A stretch of 64,000 bases of DNA, taken from assembly GCF_001713375.1 (NCBI RefSeq), contig NZ_CP016449.1:2232001-2296000 (forward strand), read 5' to 3'. This DNA is from Hydrogenophaga sp. RAC07 (lineage in GTDB: Bacteria > Pseudomonadota > Gammaproteobacteria > Burkholderiales > Burkholderiaceae_C). Below, one piece after another: positions 1 through 7,410 of this stretch; the first letter of the stretch is position 1; every line of letters begins with the position of its first letter. A program made the position numbers and the translations under genes. The notes under the pieces are model-generated. The model saw nothing but the letters and a program-made list of their open reading frames with translations. It was not told where the DNA came from and made no database searches.

Positions 1-295
1 CGTTGTCGCCGTGCAGGCTGTAGGCCAGCTCGTCGGTGAGCACCTTGCCCATGAGCGTGGCGCCGGCTCCCAGCAGCCGCGCCACCACGGGGCTGTGCGC
101 CGTGGGCACAGCGTGCGTGGCCAGCCAGGTGGGGTTGCCGGCGCCGGTGGGGTGGCCCGCCACGTGGAACACGTCCTTGGCGGCGAACGTCAGGCCGTCC
201 AGCGGGCCGCTGGCGCCGGGCTCGATCACGAAACGGCCGTGGGGCACCCAGGCGCCCACGGTGTCAACAAGGGGGAAACTCATGTCGGCTTTCAT
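1..295 (-). CDS. Amidase signature family protein, N-terminal part (cut by window edge)
   Basis: Leftward gene whose 3' end lies outside the window, leaving about 98 N-terminal residues. They read like the start of an amidase-signature hydrolase. A Phe-Ala-Ala-Lys-Asp-Val stretch near residue 38 fits the catalytic Lys of the Ser-cisSer-Lys triad, and Gly-Lys-Val-Leu-Thr-Asp-Glu-Leu-Ala near residue 88 fits the usual continuation. The two serines are off the edge, so activity cannot be judged. The ATG at 295 overlaps the stop of the upstream deacetylase gene as ATGA, indicating translational coupling; an in-frame ATG at 283 is the alternative start. Family members hydrolyse C-N amide bonds. 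Substrate unknown, but the context suggests release of nitrogen from the compound imported by the divergent ABC system. Confidence 0.75.
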   Translation of the reverse strand, partial: MKADMSFPLVDTVGAWVPHGRFVIEPGASGPLDGLTFAAKDVFHVAGHPTGAGNPTWLATHAVPTAHSPVVARLLGAGATLMGKVLTDELAYSLHGDN

Positions 296-1230
296 GCAAA
301 GGAAGAGGGGTCGTTCAGCGCCAGGCCGTTCACGTGCTCGCAGATCGCACCCGGCGTGGTGAACCAGACCTCGCCGCGGTCGCGCGCGGCGCACAGGTGT
401 TGCAGCGCGCGGCGCAGGTGGCGCAGGCGGTAGGGTTGACCCACCAGATAAGGGTGCAGCGCGATGCCTTGCACCAGCGGCTGCGTGCGCGCCTGCTCCA
501 GCATCTCGTCGGTGTTGTCGATGATCATCTGCGCGAAGTCCTTGCCGTCCATCTGGCGCGCCACGATCATGGGAATGTCGTTGAGCTCCTGCGGATAGGG
601 CACGGCCCACAGGCCCTGACCGCCTCGCGTGCGCATGCGCATGGGCTGGTCGTCGTGGCACCAGTTCAGCGTGTAGGTGTAGCCGGTCTCGGCGAGCAGA
701 TCCGGCGTGCTGCGGCTCTCGGAAATCCAGGGCGAGAGCCAGCCTTTCACGTCCGCACCGCTTGCGGCTTGCATGCGATCGCGGCACAGCACGAGCAGCT
801 CACGCTCGGCCGCTTCGGGCAGCACGCCTTGGCGCTCGGCGTTGCTGTGGCCGTGGCCCACCAGCTCGTCGCCGCGCGCGACGAAGGCCGCCACCAGCTC
901 GGGGCAGTGGTCGTAAAGCGCGGTGTTGATGAGCGCGGCCGTGGGCAGGCCGAGCTGGTCGAAGAGTTCGAGGCAGCGCCAGGCGCCCACGCGGTTGCCG
1001 TATTCGCGCCAGCTGTGATTGAGCACATCGGGCTGCGGCGAGGCCGGGCCGATGCCGGCGCCCAGGCCTTCACCGAACGCGAAGTGCTCGATGTTGAAGC
1101 CGAGGTACACGGCCAGGCGTGCACCGTTGGGCCAACGGTAGTCGGCCCGGCGCGTGATCGGGCGGTAGTCGAAGCGCCCGTGATCGGGCAAAGGGCCGAG
1201 GTATTGAGCTGACATGGCGGTGGCCGTCAT
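292..1230 (-). CDS. Polysaccharide deacetylase (NodB/PuuE-like) family hydrolase
   Basis: 312 residues. The fold is suggested by an early Ala-Val-Tyr-Leu-Gly-Phe-Asn segment, the Trp-Arg-Glu-Tyr-Gly-Asn-Arg-Val-Gly motif, a Leu-Val-Gly-His-Gly-His-Ser metal-binding-like motif and a later Ile-Ala-Leu-His-Pro-Tyr segment. In this superfamily such proteins hydrolyse acyl-amide or cyclic amide bonds; PuuE, the metal-independent allantoinase, has the closest look (YGxRVGxWR), so a cyclic ureide or amide substrate is possible but unproven. The ATG at 1230 overlaps the preceding stop and the gene's own stop overlaps the amidase start, so three genes (SnoaL-like, deacetylase, amidase) form a tightly coupled leftward operon. 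A longer reading of the frame through the upstream gene was rejected. Confidence 0.8.
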   Translation of the reverse strand: MTATAMSAQYLGPLPDHGRFDYRPITRRADYRWPNGARLAVYLGFNIEHFAFGEGLGAGIGPASPQPDVLNHSWREYGNRVGAWRCLELFDQLGLPTAALINTALYDHCPELVAAFVARGDELVGHGHSNAERQGVLPEAAERELLVLCRDRMQAASGADVKGWLSPWISESRSTPDLLAETGYTYTLNWCHDDQPMRMRTRGGQGLWAVPYPQELNDIPMIVARQMDGKDFAQMIIDNTDEMLEQARTQPLVQGIALHPYLVGQPYRLRHLRRALQHLCAARDRGEVWFTTPGAICEHVNGLALNDPSSFA

Positions 1231-1646
1231 AGGGTGGCGAGACCGGCGCGCACCAGCAGCCATTCGGCGCTGTCGTTCCACACTTCCATCTGCGTGATGA
1301 GGCCGTGGCTCACCACGTAGCGGTCCACGTAGCGGTTGCCCTCGAACGGCGTGCCGTCGGGCCACTCGCCATGCAGCGTGCCGATGCTGTAAACGACGGT
1401 CTCCACCTCGGTGCCACCGGCCACCGTCTCGGTGCGCTCGATGCGTTTTTTCACCCAGCGGTAACGCGTGGCGTTGAAGGCCGAGCACTCGGCCGGGTCG
1501 CTCATGGCGCGCCCGCCGGTGAAGCGGATGCGCAGACCGGGCGCGACAAAGCGGCGAGCGCCGGCGGGGTCGGGAATCATGATAACGCGCAGGAATTCGT
1601 CGACCACCTGGGCCGGCGAGAGGGACTGCAGGGACGCTTCGGACAT
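1227..1646 (-). CDS. SnoaL-like / NTF2-fold protein
   Basis: 139 residues, the usual size for a single NTF2/SnoaL cone-fold domain. It has the typical layout: helical start (SPAQVVDEFLRV), a Phe-Thr-Gly-Gly-Arg segment, and beta strands ending in a Gly-Leu-Ile-Thr-Gln-Met-Glu-Val-Trp-Asn motif. This resembles the limonene-1,2-epoxide hydrolase/ketosteroid-isomerase-like group. Such proteins are small-molecule isomerases, hydrolases or binding proteins; no specific reaction can be assigned. Start chosen at 1646 because GGAG lies 8-9 bases upstream (GTGGAGAAGCCG then ATG). First gene of the leftward operon and divergent from the importer operon; the 259-base gap contains an inverted repeat (separate entry). 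Confidence 0.65.
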   Translation of the reverse strand: MSEASLQSLSPAQVVDEFLRVIMIPDPAGARRFVAPGLRIRFTGGRAMSDPAECSAFNATRYRWVKKRIERTETVAGGTEVETVVYSIGTLHGEWPDGTPFEGNRYVDRYVVSHGLITQMEVWNDSAEWLLVRAGLATL

Positions 1647-1751
1647 CGGCTTCTCCACAAAAATGCACCGTGTTGAGGATTCGTGCACCGCTTTGGCCAG
1701 TGCCTGGCGTCGGGTGCATGCACGCTCAAAGTGCGTGCAAGACACGTGCCA

Positions 1752-1765
1752 GATTGTCAACAATC
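1752..1765. promoter_or_regulatory. Candidate GntR-type operator in divergent intergenic region
   Basis: Perfect 6-bp inverted repeat GATTGT-CA-ACAATC between the two divergent operons. The core ATTGT-N2-ACAAT has the shape of operators bound by FadR/VanR-branch (FCD) GntR regulators. No such regulator is in the window; it may lie beyond the left edge. Just upstream are a GTGCATGCAC palindrome (1714-1723) and a related GTGCGTGCA (1731-1739). The position suits joint control of both operons. The regulator assignment is inference. Confidence 0.45.
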
Positions 1766-1905
1766 CAATTGTCCCAGTGTCTACATACAGGAGCAAGACT
1801 TGCCGACACGGTTGGCACGCCCCTTGCAAACGGAGTCCGGCAAAGACGGCAGCCATGCCGCCCGAATCACCGCCGCCCTTCCCTCACCTCATCCGGAGTC
1901 CTGCC

Positions 1906-3105
1906 ATGTCCTCTTCTGTCTTCTCCACCCGCCGCACCCTGCTCGCCGCCGGCTTCGCGCTCGCCAGCACCACGCTCGCCGGCCAGGCCCTGGCCCAGTC
2001 GGGTGAGCCCATCAAGCTCGGACTGGTCACCGCGTTGTCGGGCCAGTCGGCCCTGGCCGGTGAATCCATCACACGCGGCATGCAGATCGCCATCGACGAG
2101 ATCAACGCCAAGGGCGGCCTGCTCGGCGGCCGCAAGCTGGAGCTGGTGCGCCGCGACGACGAGGCCAACCCGGCCAAGGGCGTGATCGCCGCGCGCGAAC
2201 TGATCTACCGCGAGAAGGTGGCGGTGGTGTTTGGTGGCCTGGACACCCCGGTGTCCATGGCCATCGTGCCGCTGATCAACCAGGAAAAGGTGCCGTTCAT
2301 GGGCCCTTGGGCCGCAGGCACCGGCATCACCAAGAACGGTGCCGAAGCCAACTACGCCTTCCGCGTCTCGGCGGTGGACGAGATCGTGGACGTGGGCATG
2401 CTGGCCTACGCGCAGAAGACCTTCAGCGCCAAGAAGCCCGGCCTGATCCTCGTGAACAACCCCTGGGGCGAGAGCAACGAAAAAGGCCTGAAGGCCGCGA
2501 TGGCGGCCAAGGGTGTGGTGCCCGCCGGTGTGGAGAAATTTGAAGCCAACGACGTGGACATGGTCCCGCAGCTCACGCGCCTGAAGGCCGCCGGCGCCGA
2601 CGCCCTGTTCATGGTCGGCAACGTCGGCCCATCGGCGCAGGTGGTCAAGTCGCTCGACCGCATGGGCTGGAAGGTGCCGGTGGTCTCGCATTGGGGCCCC
2701 GCCGGTGGCCGCTTCACCGAACTCGCCGGCCCGAACGCCAAGGAAGTCCACTTCGTGCAGACCTACAGCTTCTTCGGCAAGCAGGGCCCGGTGGGCGAGC
2801 GTGTGATCAAGGCCATGATGGCCAAGTACCCCAACGTGAAAACCCCGGCCGACATTTCGCCGGCCGTGGGTGTGGCCAACGCCTACGACGCCACCCACCT
2901 CGCCGCCCTCGCCATCCAGGCCGCCGGCTCCACGCAGGGTGAGGCGGTGCGCCAGGGCTTCTACAAGATCGAGAAGTACGAAGGCCTGATCAAGACCTAC
3001 AACAAGCCGTTCACCCCGGCCGTGCACGACGCGGTGACCTCCAACGACTATGTGTGGGCGCAGTTCATCGACAACCGCATCGTGCCTGTGGGCACTGTGA
3101 ACTGA
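1906..3105 (+). CDS. ABC transporter substrate-binding protein, branched-chain amino acid type
   Basis: 399 residues. The N-terminus has a twin-arginine-like stretch (STRRTLLAAG), a hydrophobic segment and an Ala-Gln-Ala-type cleavage region near residue 27, so the protein is exported. The mature part starts with Ile-Lys-Leu-Gly-Leu-Val-Thr-Ala-Leu-Ser-Gly, typical of the periplasmic binding protein type I family (LivJ/LivK, amide- and urea-binding homologues). It captures the ligand for the permease/ATPase genes immediately downstream (9-base gap). The ligand is unknown: this family also binds amides, ureides and aromatic acids, and the flanking amidase and deacetylase favour an amide-like ligand. 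ATG at 1906 follows CCGGAG; a longer frame upstream is not supported. Confidence 0.88.
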   Translation: MSSSVFSTRRTLLAAGFALASTTLAGQALAQSGEPIKLGLVTALSGQSALAGESITRGMQIAIDEINAKGGLLGGRKLELVRRDDEANPAKGVIAARELIYREKVAVVFGGLDTPVSMAIVPLINQEKVPFMGPWAAGTGITKNGAEANYAFRVSAVDEIVDVGMLAYAQKTFSAKKPGLILVNNPWGESNEKGLKAAMAAKGVVPAGVEKFEANDVDMVPQLTRLKAAGADALFMVGNVGPSAQVVKSLDRMGWKVPVVSHWGPAGGRFTELAGPNAKEVHFVQTYSFFGKQGPVGERVIKAMMAKYPNVKTPADISPAVGVANAYDATHLAALAIQAAGSTQGEAVRQGFYKIEKYEGLIKTYNKPFTPAVHDAVTSNDYVWAQFIDNRIVPVGTVN

Positions 3106-3114
3106 GGACTTCGG

Positions 3115-3993
3115 ATGTTGGAGTTGTCAGCGCTGGTCAGCGGCCTCGGCCTGGGCAGCATGTATGGGTTGATGGCGCTCGGGTTCTACGTGACCTACGC
3201 TGTCTCGGGCACGGTCAACTTCGCGCAGGGCAGCTCCATGATGCTCGGCGCGGTGTTGACCTTCACCTTCGCGCAGACCTTCGGCTGGCCCGGCTGGGCC
3301 GCGGTGATCCTGGCGCTGGCCCTGTGTGCGCTCTACGGCCTGCTGGTCGAGGTGCTCGCGGTGCGGCCCTTTGTCAACCGCGGCTCGGACGCCTGGCTCA
3401 TGGCCACGGTGGCCATGGGCATGGTGCTCGACAACGTGGTGATGTTCACCTACGGCAAGGAGCCGCGCAGCCTGCCGTCGCCGCTGGCGCAGGCGCCGCT
3501 GGAGATCGCGGGCAACAACCTTGGCGTCTACCCGCTGCAGTTGCTGATTCCGGTGGTGGGCCTGGCATTGGCCGCGGTGCTGCACACGCTCTCGCGCCGC
3601 ACGCGCTGGGGCGTGGCCATGCTGGCCGTGGTGCAGAACCGCTCGGCCGCGCGGCTCATGGGCATCCCGATCCGGCGCGCAGTGGCCATTGCCTTTGCGC
3701 TCTCCACCTTGTTCGCCGGCGTGGCCGGCGTGCTCATTGCGCCGCTGTTCAACGTGCATTCCGACATGGGCACGCTCTTCGGCCTCAAGGCCTTTGCCGT
3801 GGCCATCCTGGGCGGCATCACCAGCGCCTGGGGCGTGATGATCGCCGGCCTGTTGTTCGGCGTGGTCGAGGCCATGATCACCTCCACGCTGGGCTCGGGC
3901 TACACGCAGATCATCACCTTCGCGCTGGTGATCGTGGCGCTGGCCTGGCGGCCCAACGGCCTGTTCGGCCGCGCGGAGGTGAAGAAGGTATGA
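3115..3993 (+). CDS. livH: Branched-chain-type ABC transporter permease (LivH family)
   Basis: 292 residues, almost entirely hydrophobic, with about eight membrane segments. It shows the LivH hallmarks: an N-terminal Gly-Leu-Gly-Ser-Met-Tyr-Gly-Leu-Met-Ala-Leu-Gly helix, a Val-Asn-Phe-Ala-Gln-Gly segment near residue 37, and the Gly-Leu-Lys-Ala-Phe-Ala-Val-Ala-Ile-Leu-Gly-Gly loop near residue 223 that contacts the ATPase. It forms half of the inner-membrane channel, paired with the LivM part of the downstream fusion protein. RBS GAGG lies 6-9 bases before ATG 3115; its stop overlaps the next start (ATGA at 3990-3993), so the subunits are translationally coupled. The symbol denotes family, not proven leucine specificity. 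Confidence 0.88.
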   Translation: MLELSALVSGLGLGSMYGLMALGFYVTYAVSGTVNFAQGSSMMLGAVLTFTFAQTFGWPGWAAVILALALCALYGLLVEVLAVRPFVNRGSDAWLMATVAMGMVLDNVVMFTYGKEPRSLPSPLAQAPLEIAGNNLGVYPLQLLIPVVGLALAAVLHTLSRRTRWGVAMLAVVQNRSAARLMGIPIRRAVAIAFALSTLFAGVAGVLIAPLFNVHSDMGTLFGLKAFAVAILGGITSAWGVMIAGLLFGVVEAMITSTLGSGYTQIITFALVIVALAWRPNGLFGRAEVKKV

Positions 3994-6545
3994 GCACGTT
4001 CCACCCCTCCAAACCGCTCCTGGGTCTGGGCAGCGGCTGGCAGATCACCGCGGTGGTCGCGGTGCTCGCCCTGGGCGCCGTGCTCGCGCTCACGCTCAAC
4101 GGCTACTGGGTCTTCGTGCTGGCCAACGTGGCGCTGCTGGCCATCGTCGGCGTGGGGCTGAACGTGCTGGTCGGCCTGACAGGTCAGGTGTCGTTCGGCC
4201 ACGTGGGCTTCTACGCCATCGGGGCCTACACCATGGCCATCCTCACCACCAAGACCGGTTTGAGTTTCTGGCTGGTGTGGCCGATCGCCGCATTCATCGG
4301 CGGTGTGTTCGGCGCACTGGTCGCTCTGCCCGCGCTGCGCGTGAAGGGCCCGTACCTCGCCATGATCACCATCGCGTTCGGCCTGATCGTGGAGCACAGC
4401 ATCGTCGAGGCCAGCGGCCTCACCGGCGGGCAGAACGGCATCATGGGTCTCACCGCGCCGTCGCTCGGCAGCCTGGCCCAGGGCGAACGTGCCATGGCGC
4501 TGCTGGCCATCGGCGCGGCAGCCCTGGCGCTGGCGGGTTACGCCTGGCTCTCGCGCGGCACCTGGGGCGCGGCCATGCGCGCCGTGCGCGACGCCGAGAC
4601 CGCCGCCGAGTCGGTGGGCCTGAACCCGCTGGCCATCAAGACCGTGGCGTTTGCCGTGTCGGCCCTGTGTGCGGCGGCGGCCGGTGCGCTGTTCGCGCCG
4701 CTCTCGGGATTCGTCACGCCGCACACCTTCGGCTTCGTGCAGTCCATCCTGTTCGTGCTCGTGGTCATGATCGGCGGCGCGGGTTCGGTGGCTGGCCCGC
4801 TGGTGGGCGCCATCGTGGTGGGCCTGCTGCCCGAGCTGCTCTCGGGCCTGGAGGAATACCGCCTGCTCTTCTTCGGCGCCATGCTGCTGCTGGTGCTGTG
4901 GGTCGCGCCCGACGGCGTGGCCGGCCTGGTTCGTCGCCTGCGCGAGCGCCTGTGGCCACGCAGCGCTGCCGTAGTTCCGGCGCCTTCCAGCGCGACCCTG
5001 GCCCTGCCCACCCGCGCGCGCCAACCCATCGCAGCGCAGGGCCTCACCATGCAGTTCGGTGGCGTGCGCGCCGTGTCCGACCTGCACTTCACCGCACACG
5101 CCGGTCAGGTCACCAGCCTGATCGGACCCAACGGCGCGGGCAAGTCCACCGCGCTCAACATGCTGGGCGGTTTCTACCTGCCCACGGCGGGCGGCTTCGC
5201 ACTCGGCGGCCAGGCCTTGCAGGGACAGAACGCCATGCGGATCTCGCGCCGCGGTGTGGCCCGCACCTACCAGACCTCGCAGCTCTTCGGGTCGCTCAGC
5301 GTGCAGGACAACGTGGTGATCGCCATGCAGCGCGGCGCGCTCGGCCCGCTGCTCGGCAGCGCACGGCGCAACGCCCCGGCACTCACCGAACGGGCGCGCC
5401 AGCTGCTGGCCTTTTGCGGCTACACCGGTCACCCCGACACGCTGGCCGGCGACCTGCCCCACGTGGACCGGCGGCTGGTGGAGATCGCGCGCTCGCTCGC
5501 CACCGACCCCGACGCCCTGCTGCTCGACGAGCCTGCCGCCGGCCTCTCGCGCGAAGACAAGCTGCGCCTGGGCACGCTGCTGCAGCGCATCGCCGACGCG
5601 GGCCTGACCGTGCTGCTGGTGGAACACGACATGACCCTGGTGATGGACATCAGCCACCAGGTGGTGGTGCTCGATGCCGGGGTGCGGCTGGCGGTGGGCA
5701 CTGCCGCAGAAGTGCAAGCCGACCCTGCGGTGCAACTGGCATACCTTGGTGAGGCCCTGGAGACGGAAGCTTCGGCACCGCGCGACACCACCGCCAACCG
5801 ACCCGAGATGCTCGGCGTGGGCTCACTGGTCGCGGGCTACGGCGCCGAGCCTGTGCTGCACGGCATCGACCTGCAGGTGCGGCGCGGCGAGGTGGTGGCG
5901 CTGCTGGGGGCCAACGGCGCGGGCAAGTCCACGCTGATGAAGGCGCTGGCGGGCCTGCACCGCCCCATTCAGGGCGGCATCCACCTCGAAGGGCGTGAAC
6001 TCATGAACATGGGCGCCGAGCAGGTGGTGGCGCAAGGTGTGGTGCTGGTGCCCGAAGGCCGGCAGGTGTTTGCGGAGCTCAGCGTGCTCGACAACATCCG
6101 CCTGGGCGCATTCCTGCAGACCAACGAGCGCGAGGCGCGGGTCGAAGAACAGCTGCAGCGCTTTCCACGGCTGCGCGAGCGCCTGCACCAGCGTGCGGGT
6201 CTGCTCTCGGGCGGTGAGCAGCAGATGCTCGCGATCGCGCGCGCCCTCATGTCGCGCCCGCGCATCCTGTTGCTTGACGAGCCGTCGCTGGGTCTGGCGC
6301 CCAAGGTGATCGCCGAGCTGTTCGCCGCGCTGGACGGGCTGCGCCGCGAAGGCATGACGTTGCTGCTGGTGGACCAGATGGCGGGCCTGGCGCTTGCGCT
6401 GGCCGACCGTGCGTATGTGATGGAAGAAGGGCGTATCGTCGCGCAAGGCACCTCGGCCGAGATCGCGGCCAATGGCGCGCTCGCGCAGGCCTACCTGGGC
6501 GAGTCGGGTGCCGATCACCCACACCCTGCTCTTCAACCTGCATGA
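3990..6545 (+). CDS. Fused ABC importer subunit: LivM permease + LivG ATPase + LivF ATPase
   Basis: One uninterrupted 851-residue frame. Residues about 1-325 are a LivM-type permease (a conserved Gly-Leu-Asn-Val-Leu-Val-Gly-Leu-Thr-Gly-Gln-Val segment, Arg-Ala-Val-Arg-Asp loop). Residues about 345-590 are a LivG-type ATPase with Walker A GPNGAGKS at 379-386 and Walker B LLLDEP. Residues about 605-840 are a LivF-type ATPase with Walker A GANGAGKS at 640-647, signature LSGGEQQ and Walker B LLLDEP. The first ATPase has LPHVDRR where LivG normally has LxYGxxR, so its signature motif is degenerate. These are normally three separate proteins; LivM-LivG fusions are common, while the triple fusion is less usual. 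Start and stop overlap both neighbours as ATGA. Confidence 0.9.
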   Translation: MSTFHPSKPLLGLGSGWQITAVVAVLALGAVLALTLNGYWVFVLANVALLAIVGVGLNVLVGLTGQVSFGHVGFYAIGAYTMAILTTKTGLSFWLVWPIAAFIGGVFGALVALPALRVKGPYLAMITIAFGLIVEHSIVEASGLTGGQNGIMGLTAPSLGSLAQGERAMALLAIGAAALALAGYAWLSRGTWGAAMRAVRDAETAAESVGLNPLAIKTVAFAVSALCAAAAGALFAPLSGFVTPHTFGFVQSILFVLVVMIGGAGSVAGPLVGAIVVGLLPELLSGLEEYRLLFFGAMLLLVLWVAPDGVAGLVRRLRERLWPRSAAVVPAPSSATLALPTRARQPIAAQGLTMQFGGVRAVSDLHFTAHAGQVTSLIGPNGAGKSTALNMLGGFYLPTAGGFALGGQALQGQNAMRISRRGVARTYQTSQLFGSLSVQDNVVIAMQRGALGPLLGSARRNAPALTERARQLLAFCGYTGHPDTLAGDLPHVDRRLVEIARSLATDPDALLLDEPAAGLSREDKLRLGTLLQRIADAGLTVLLVEHDMTLVMDISHQVVVLDAGVRLAVGTAAEVQADPAVQLAYLGEALETEASAPRDTTANRPEMLGVGSLVAGYGAEPVLHGIDLQVRRGEVVALLGANGAGKSTLMKALAGLHRPIQGGIHLEGRELMNMGAEQVVAQGVVLVPEGRQVFAELSVLDNIRLGAFLQTNEREARVEEQLQRFPRLRERLHQRAGLLSGGEQQMLAIARALMSRPRILLLDEPSLGLAPKVIAELFAALDGLRREGMTLLLVDQMAGLALALADRAYVMEEGRIVAQGTSAEIAANGALAQAYLGESGADHPHPALQPA

Positions 6546-7264
6546 ACCACGAAACCGACTACCACGCCGAACCCTGCCGACAAGCCCGAACCGATCTGGC
6601 GCTGGCCCTGCGTGCCGCCGCGCATTTCGGCCTGTCCGAAGGCGTCTGCAACCACTTCAGCGTCGAGCTGCCCGACGGCTCGGGCCGCTTTCTGCTCAAC
6701 CCGCGCGGCCTGCTGTGGAGCGAGGTGCAGGCCGACGACATCGTGATGGTGGACGTGCACGGCGAGGCGCTGGCCGGGCGGCACCCGGTGGAGTCCACCG
6801 CCATGCACATCCACAGCGGCATCCACCGGGTGGCGCGCCAGGCGGTGGTGTTGCACACCCACATGCCCTACGCCACCGCGCTCACGCTCACGCAGGACCG
6901 CGCGCTGGACACCACGCTGTCGCAGAACGCCATGCGTTTCCATGGCCGCGTGGCCATCGACCCGCACTACAACGGCCTGGCGCTGGACGCGGGCGAAGGC
7001 GAACGCATCGCACGCGCCATGGGCACGGCCGGCATCGCCTTTCTCGCCAACCACGGCGTGGTGGTGTGCGGCCCCCGCATCGACCATGCGTTTGACGACC
7101 TCTACTACCTGGAACGCGCCTGCATGGCGCAGGTGCTGGCCCAGTCCACCGGGCGGCCGCTGAAGCCGGCCGACAAGGACACCGCGGCACACGTGGCCAG
7201 CCAGATGCAGAGCGAGCGCCTGCAGTCCGAGCTGTTCTTCGAGGCCTTGCGCCGCACCGTCTGA
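6542..7264 (+). CDS. Class II aldolase/adducin family protein
   Basis: 240 residues, the normal length of a single class II aldolase/adducin domain. Visible hallmarks are the N-terminal ARTDLALALRAAAHFGL region, an Asn-His-Phe-Ser motif near residue 36, a Pro-Val-Glu-Ser segment with Glu in the expected catalytic place, the zinc ligand pair in Leu-His-Thr-His-Met-Pro, and a third ligand in Ala-Asn-His-Gly-Val-Val-Val. Relatives are Zn-dependent fuculose/ribulose-phosphate aldolases or epimerases, and many in this subgroup act on non-phosphorylated acids. ATG overlaps the stop of the fused transporter gene, so it is the last gene of the import operon and probably processes the imported compound. 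A perfect hairpin covers its stop codon. Confidence 0.85.
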   Translation: MNHETDYHAEPCRQARTDLALALRAAAHFGLSEGVCNHFSVELPDGSGRFLLNPRGLLWSEVQADDIVMVDVHGEALAGRHPVESTAMHIHSGIHRVARQAVVLHTHMPYATALTLTQDRALDTTLSQNAMRFHGRVAIDPHYNGLALDAGEGERIARAMGTAGIAFLANHGVVVCGPRIDHAFDDLYYLERACMAQVLAQSTGRPLKPADKDTAAHVASQMQSERLQSELFFEALRRTV

Positions 7265-7281
7265 CCCGGCCGCCGGGTCAG
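7261..7281 (+). terminator. Hairpin at operon end (weak terminator candidate)
   Basis: Perfect 9-bp stem CTGACCCGG / CCGGGTCAG with a 3-base loop, starting one base before the aldolase stop codon. No T-run follows, so it is not a canonical intrinsic terminator. It may stabilise the 3' end of the importer mRNA or assist termination. Confidence 0.4.
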
Positions 7282-7410
7282 CGCCTGCGGGCTGGCGGTG
7301 CGGGTCACCGGCCGGACACCGCCACAGGGCAAACCCCATGCGCGAGCCACCGGCGTTCATGCCCAATGCACACGGGCCCGAAACCTTCGGCGCCGACCAG
7401 GAGTTGACCG

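Noticed and set aside
1468..1905. N-terminal extension of the first substrate-binding protein
   Set aside because: The true N-terminus is a signal peptide starting at ATG 1906; the upstream frame crosses the divergent promoter region and the SnoaL-like gene.
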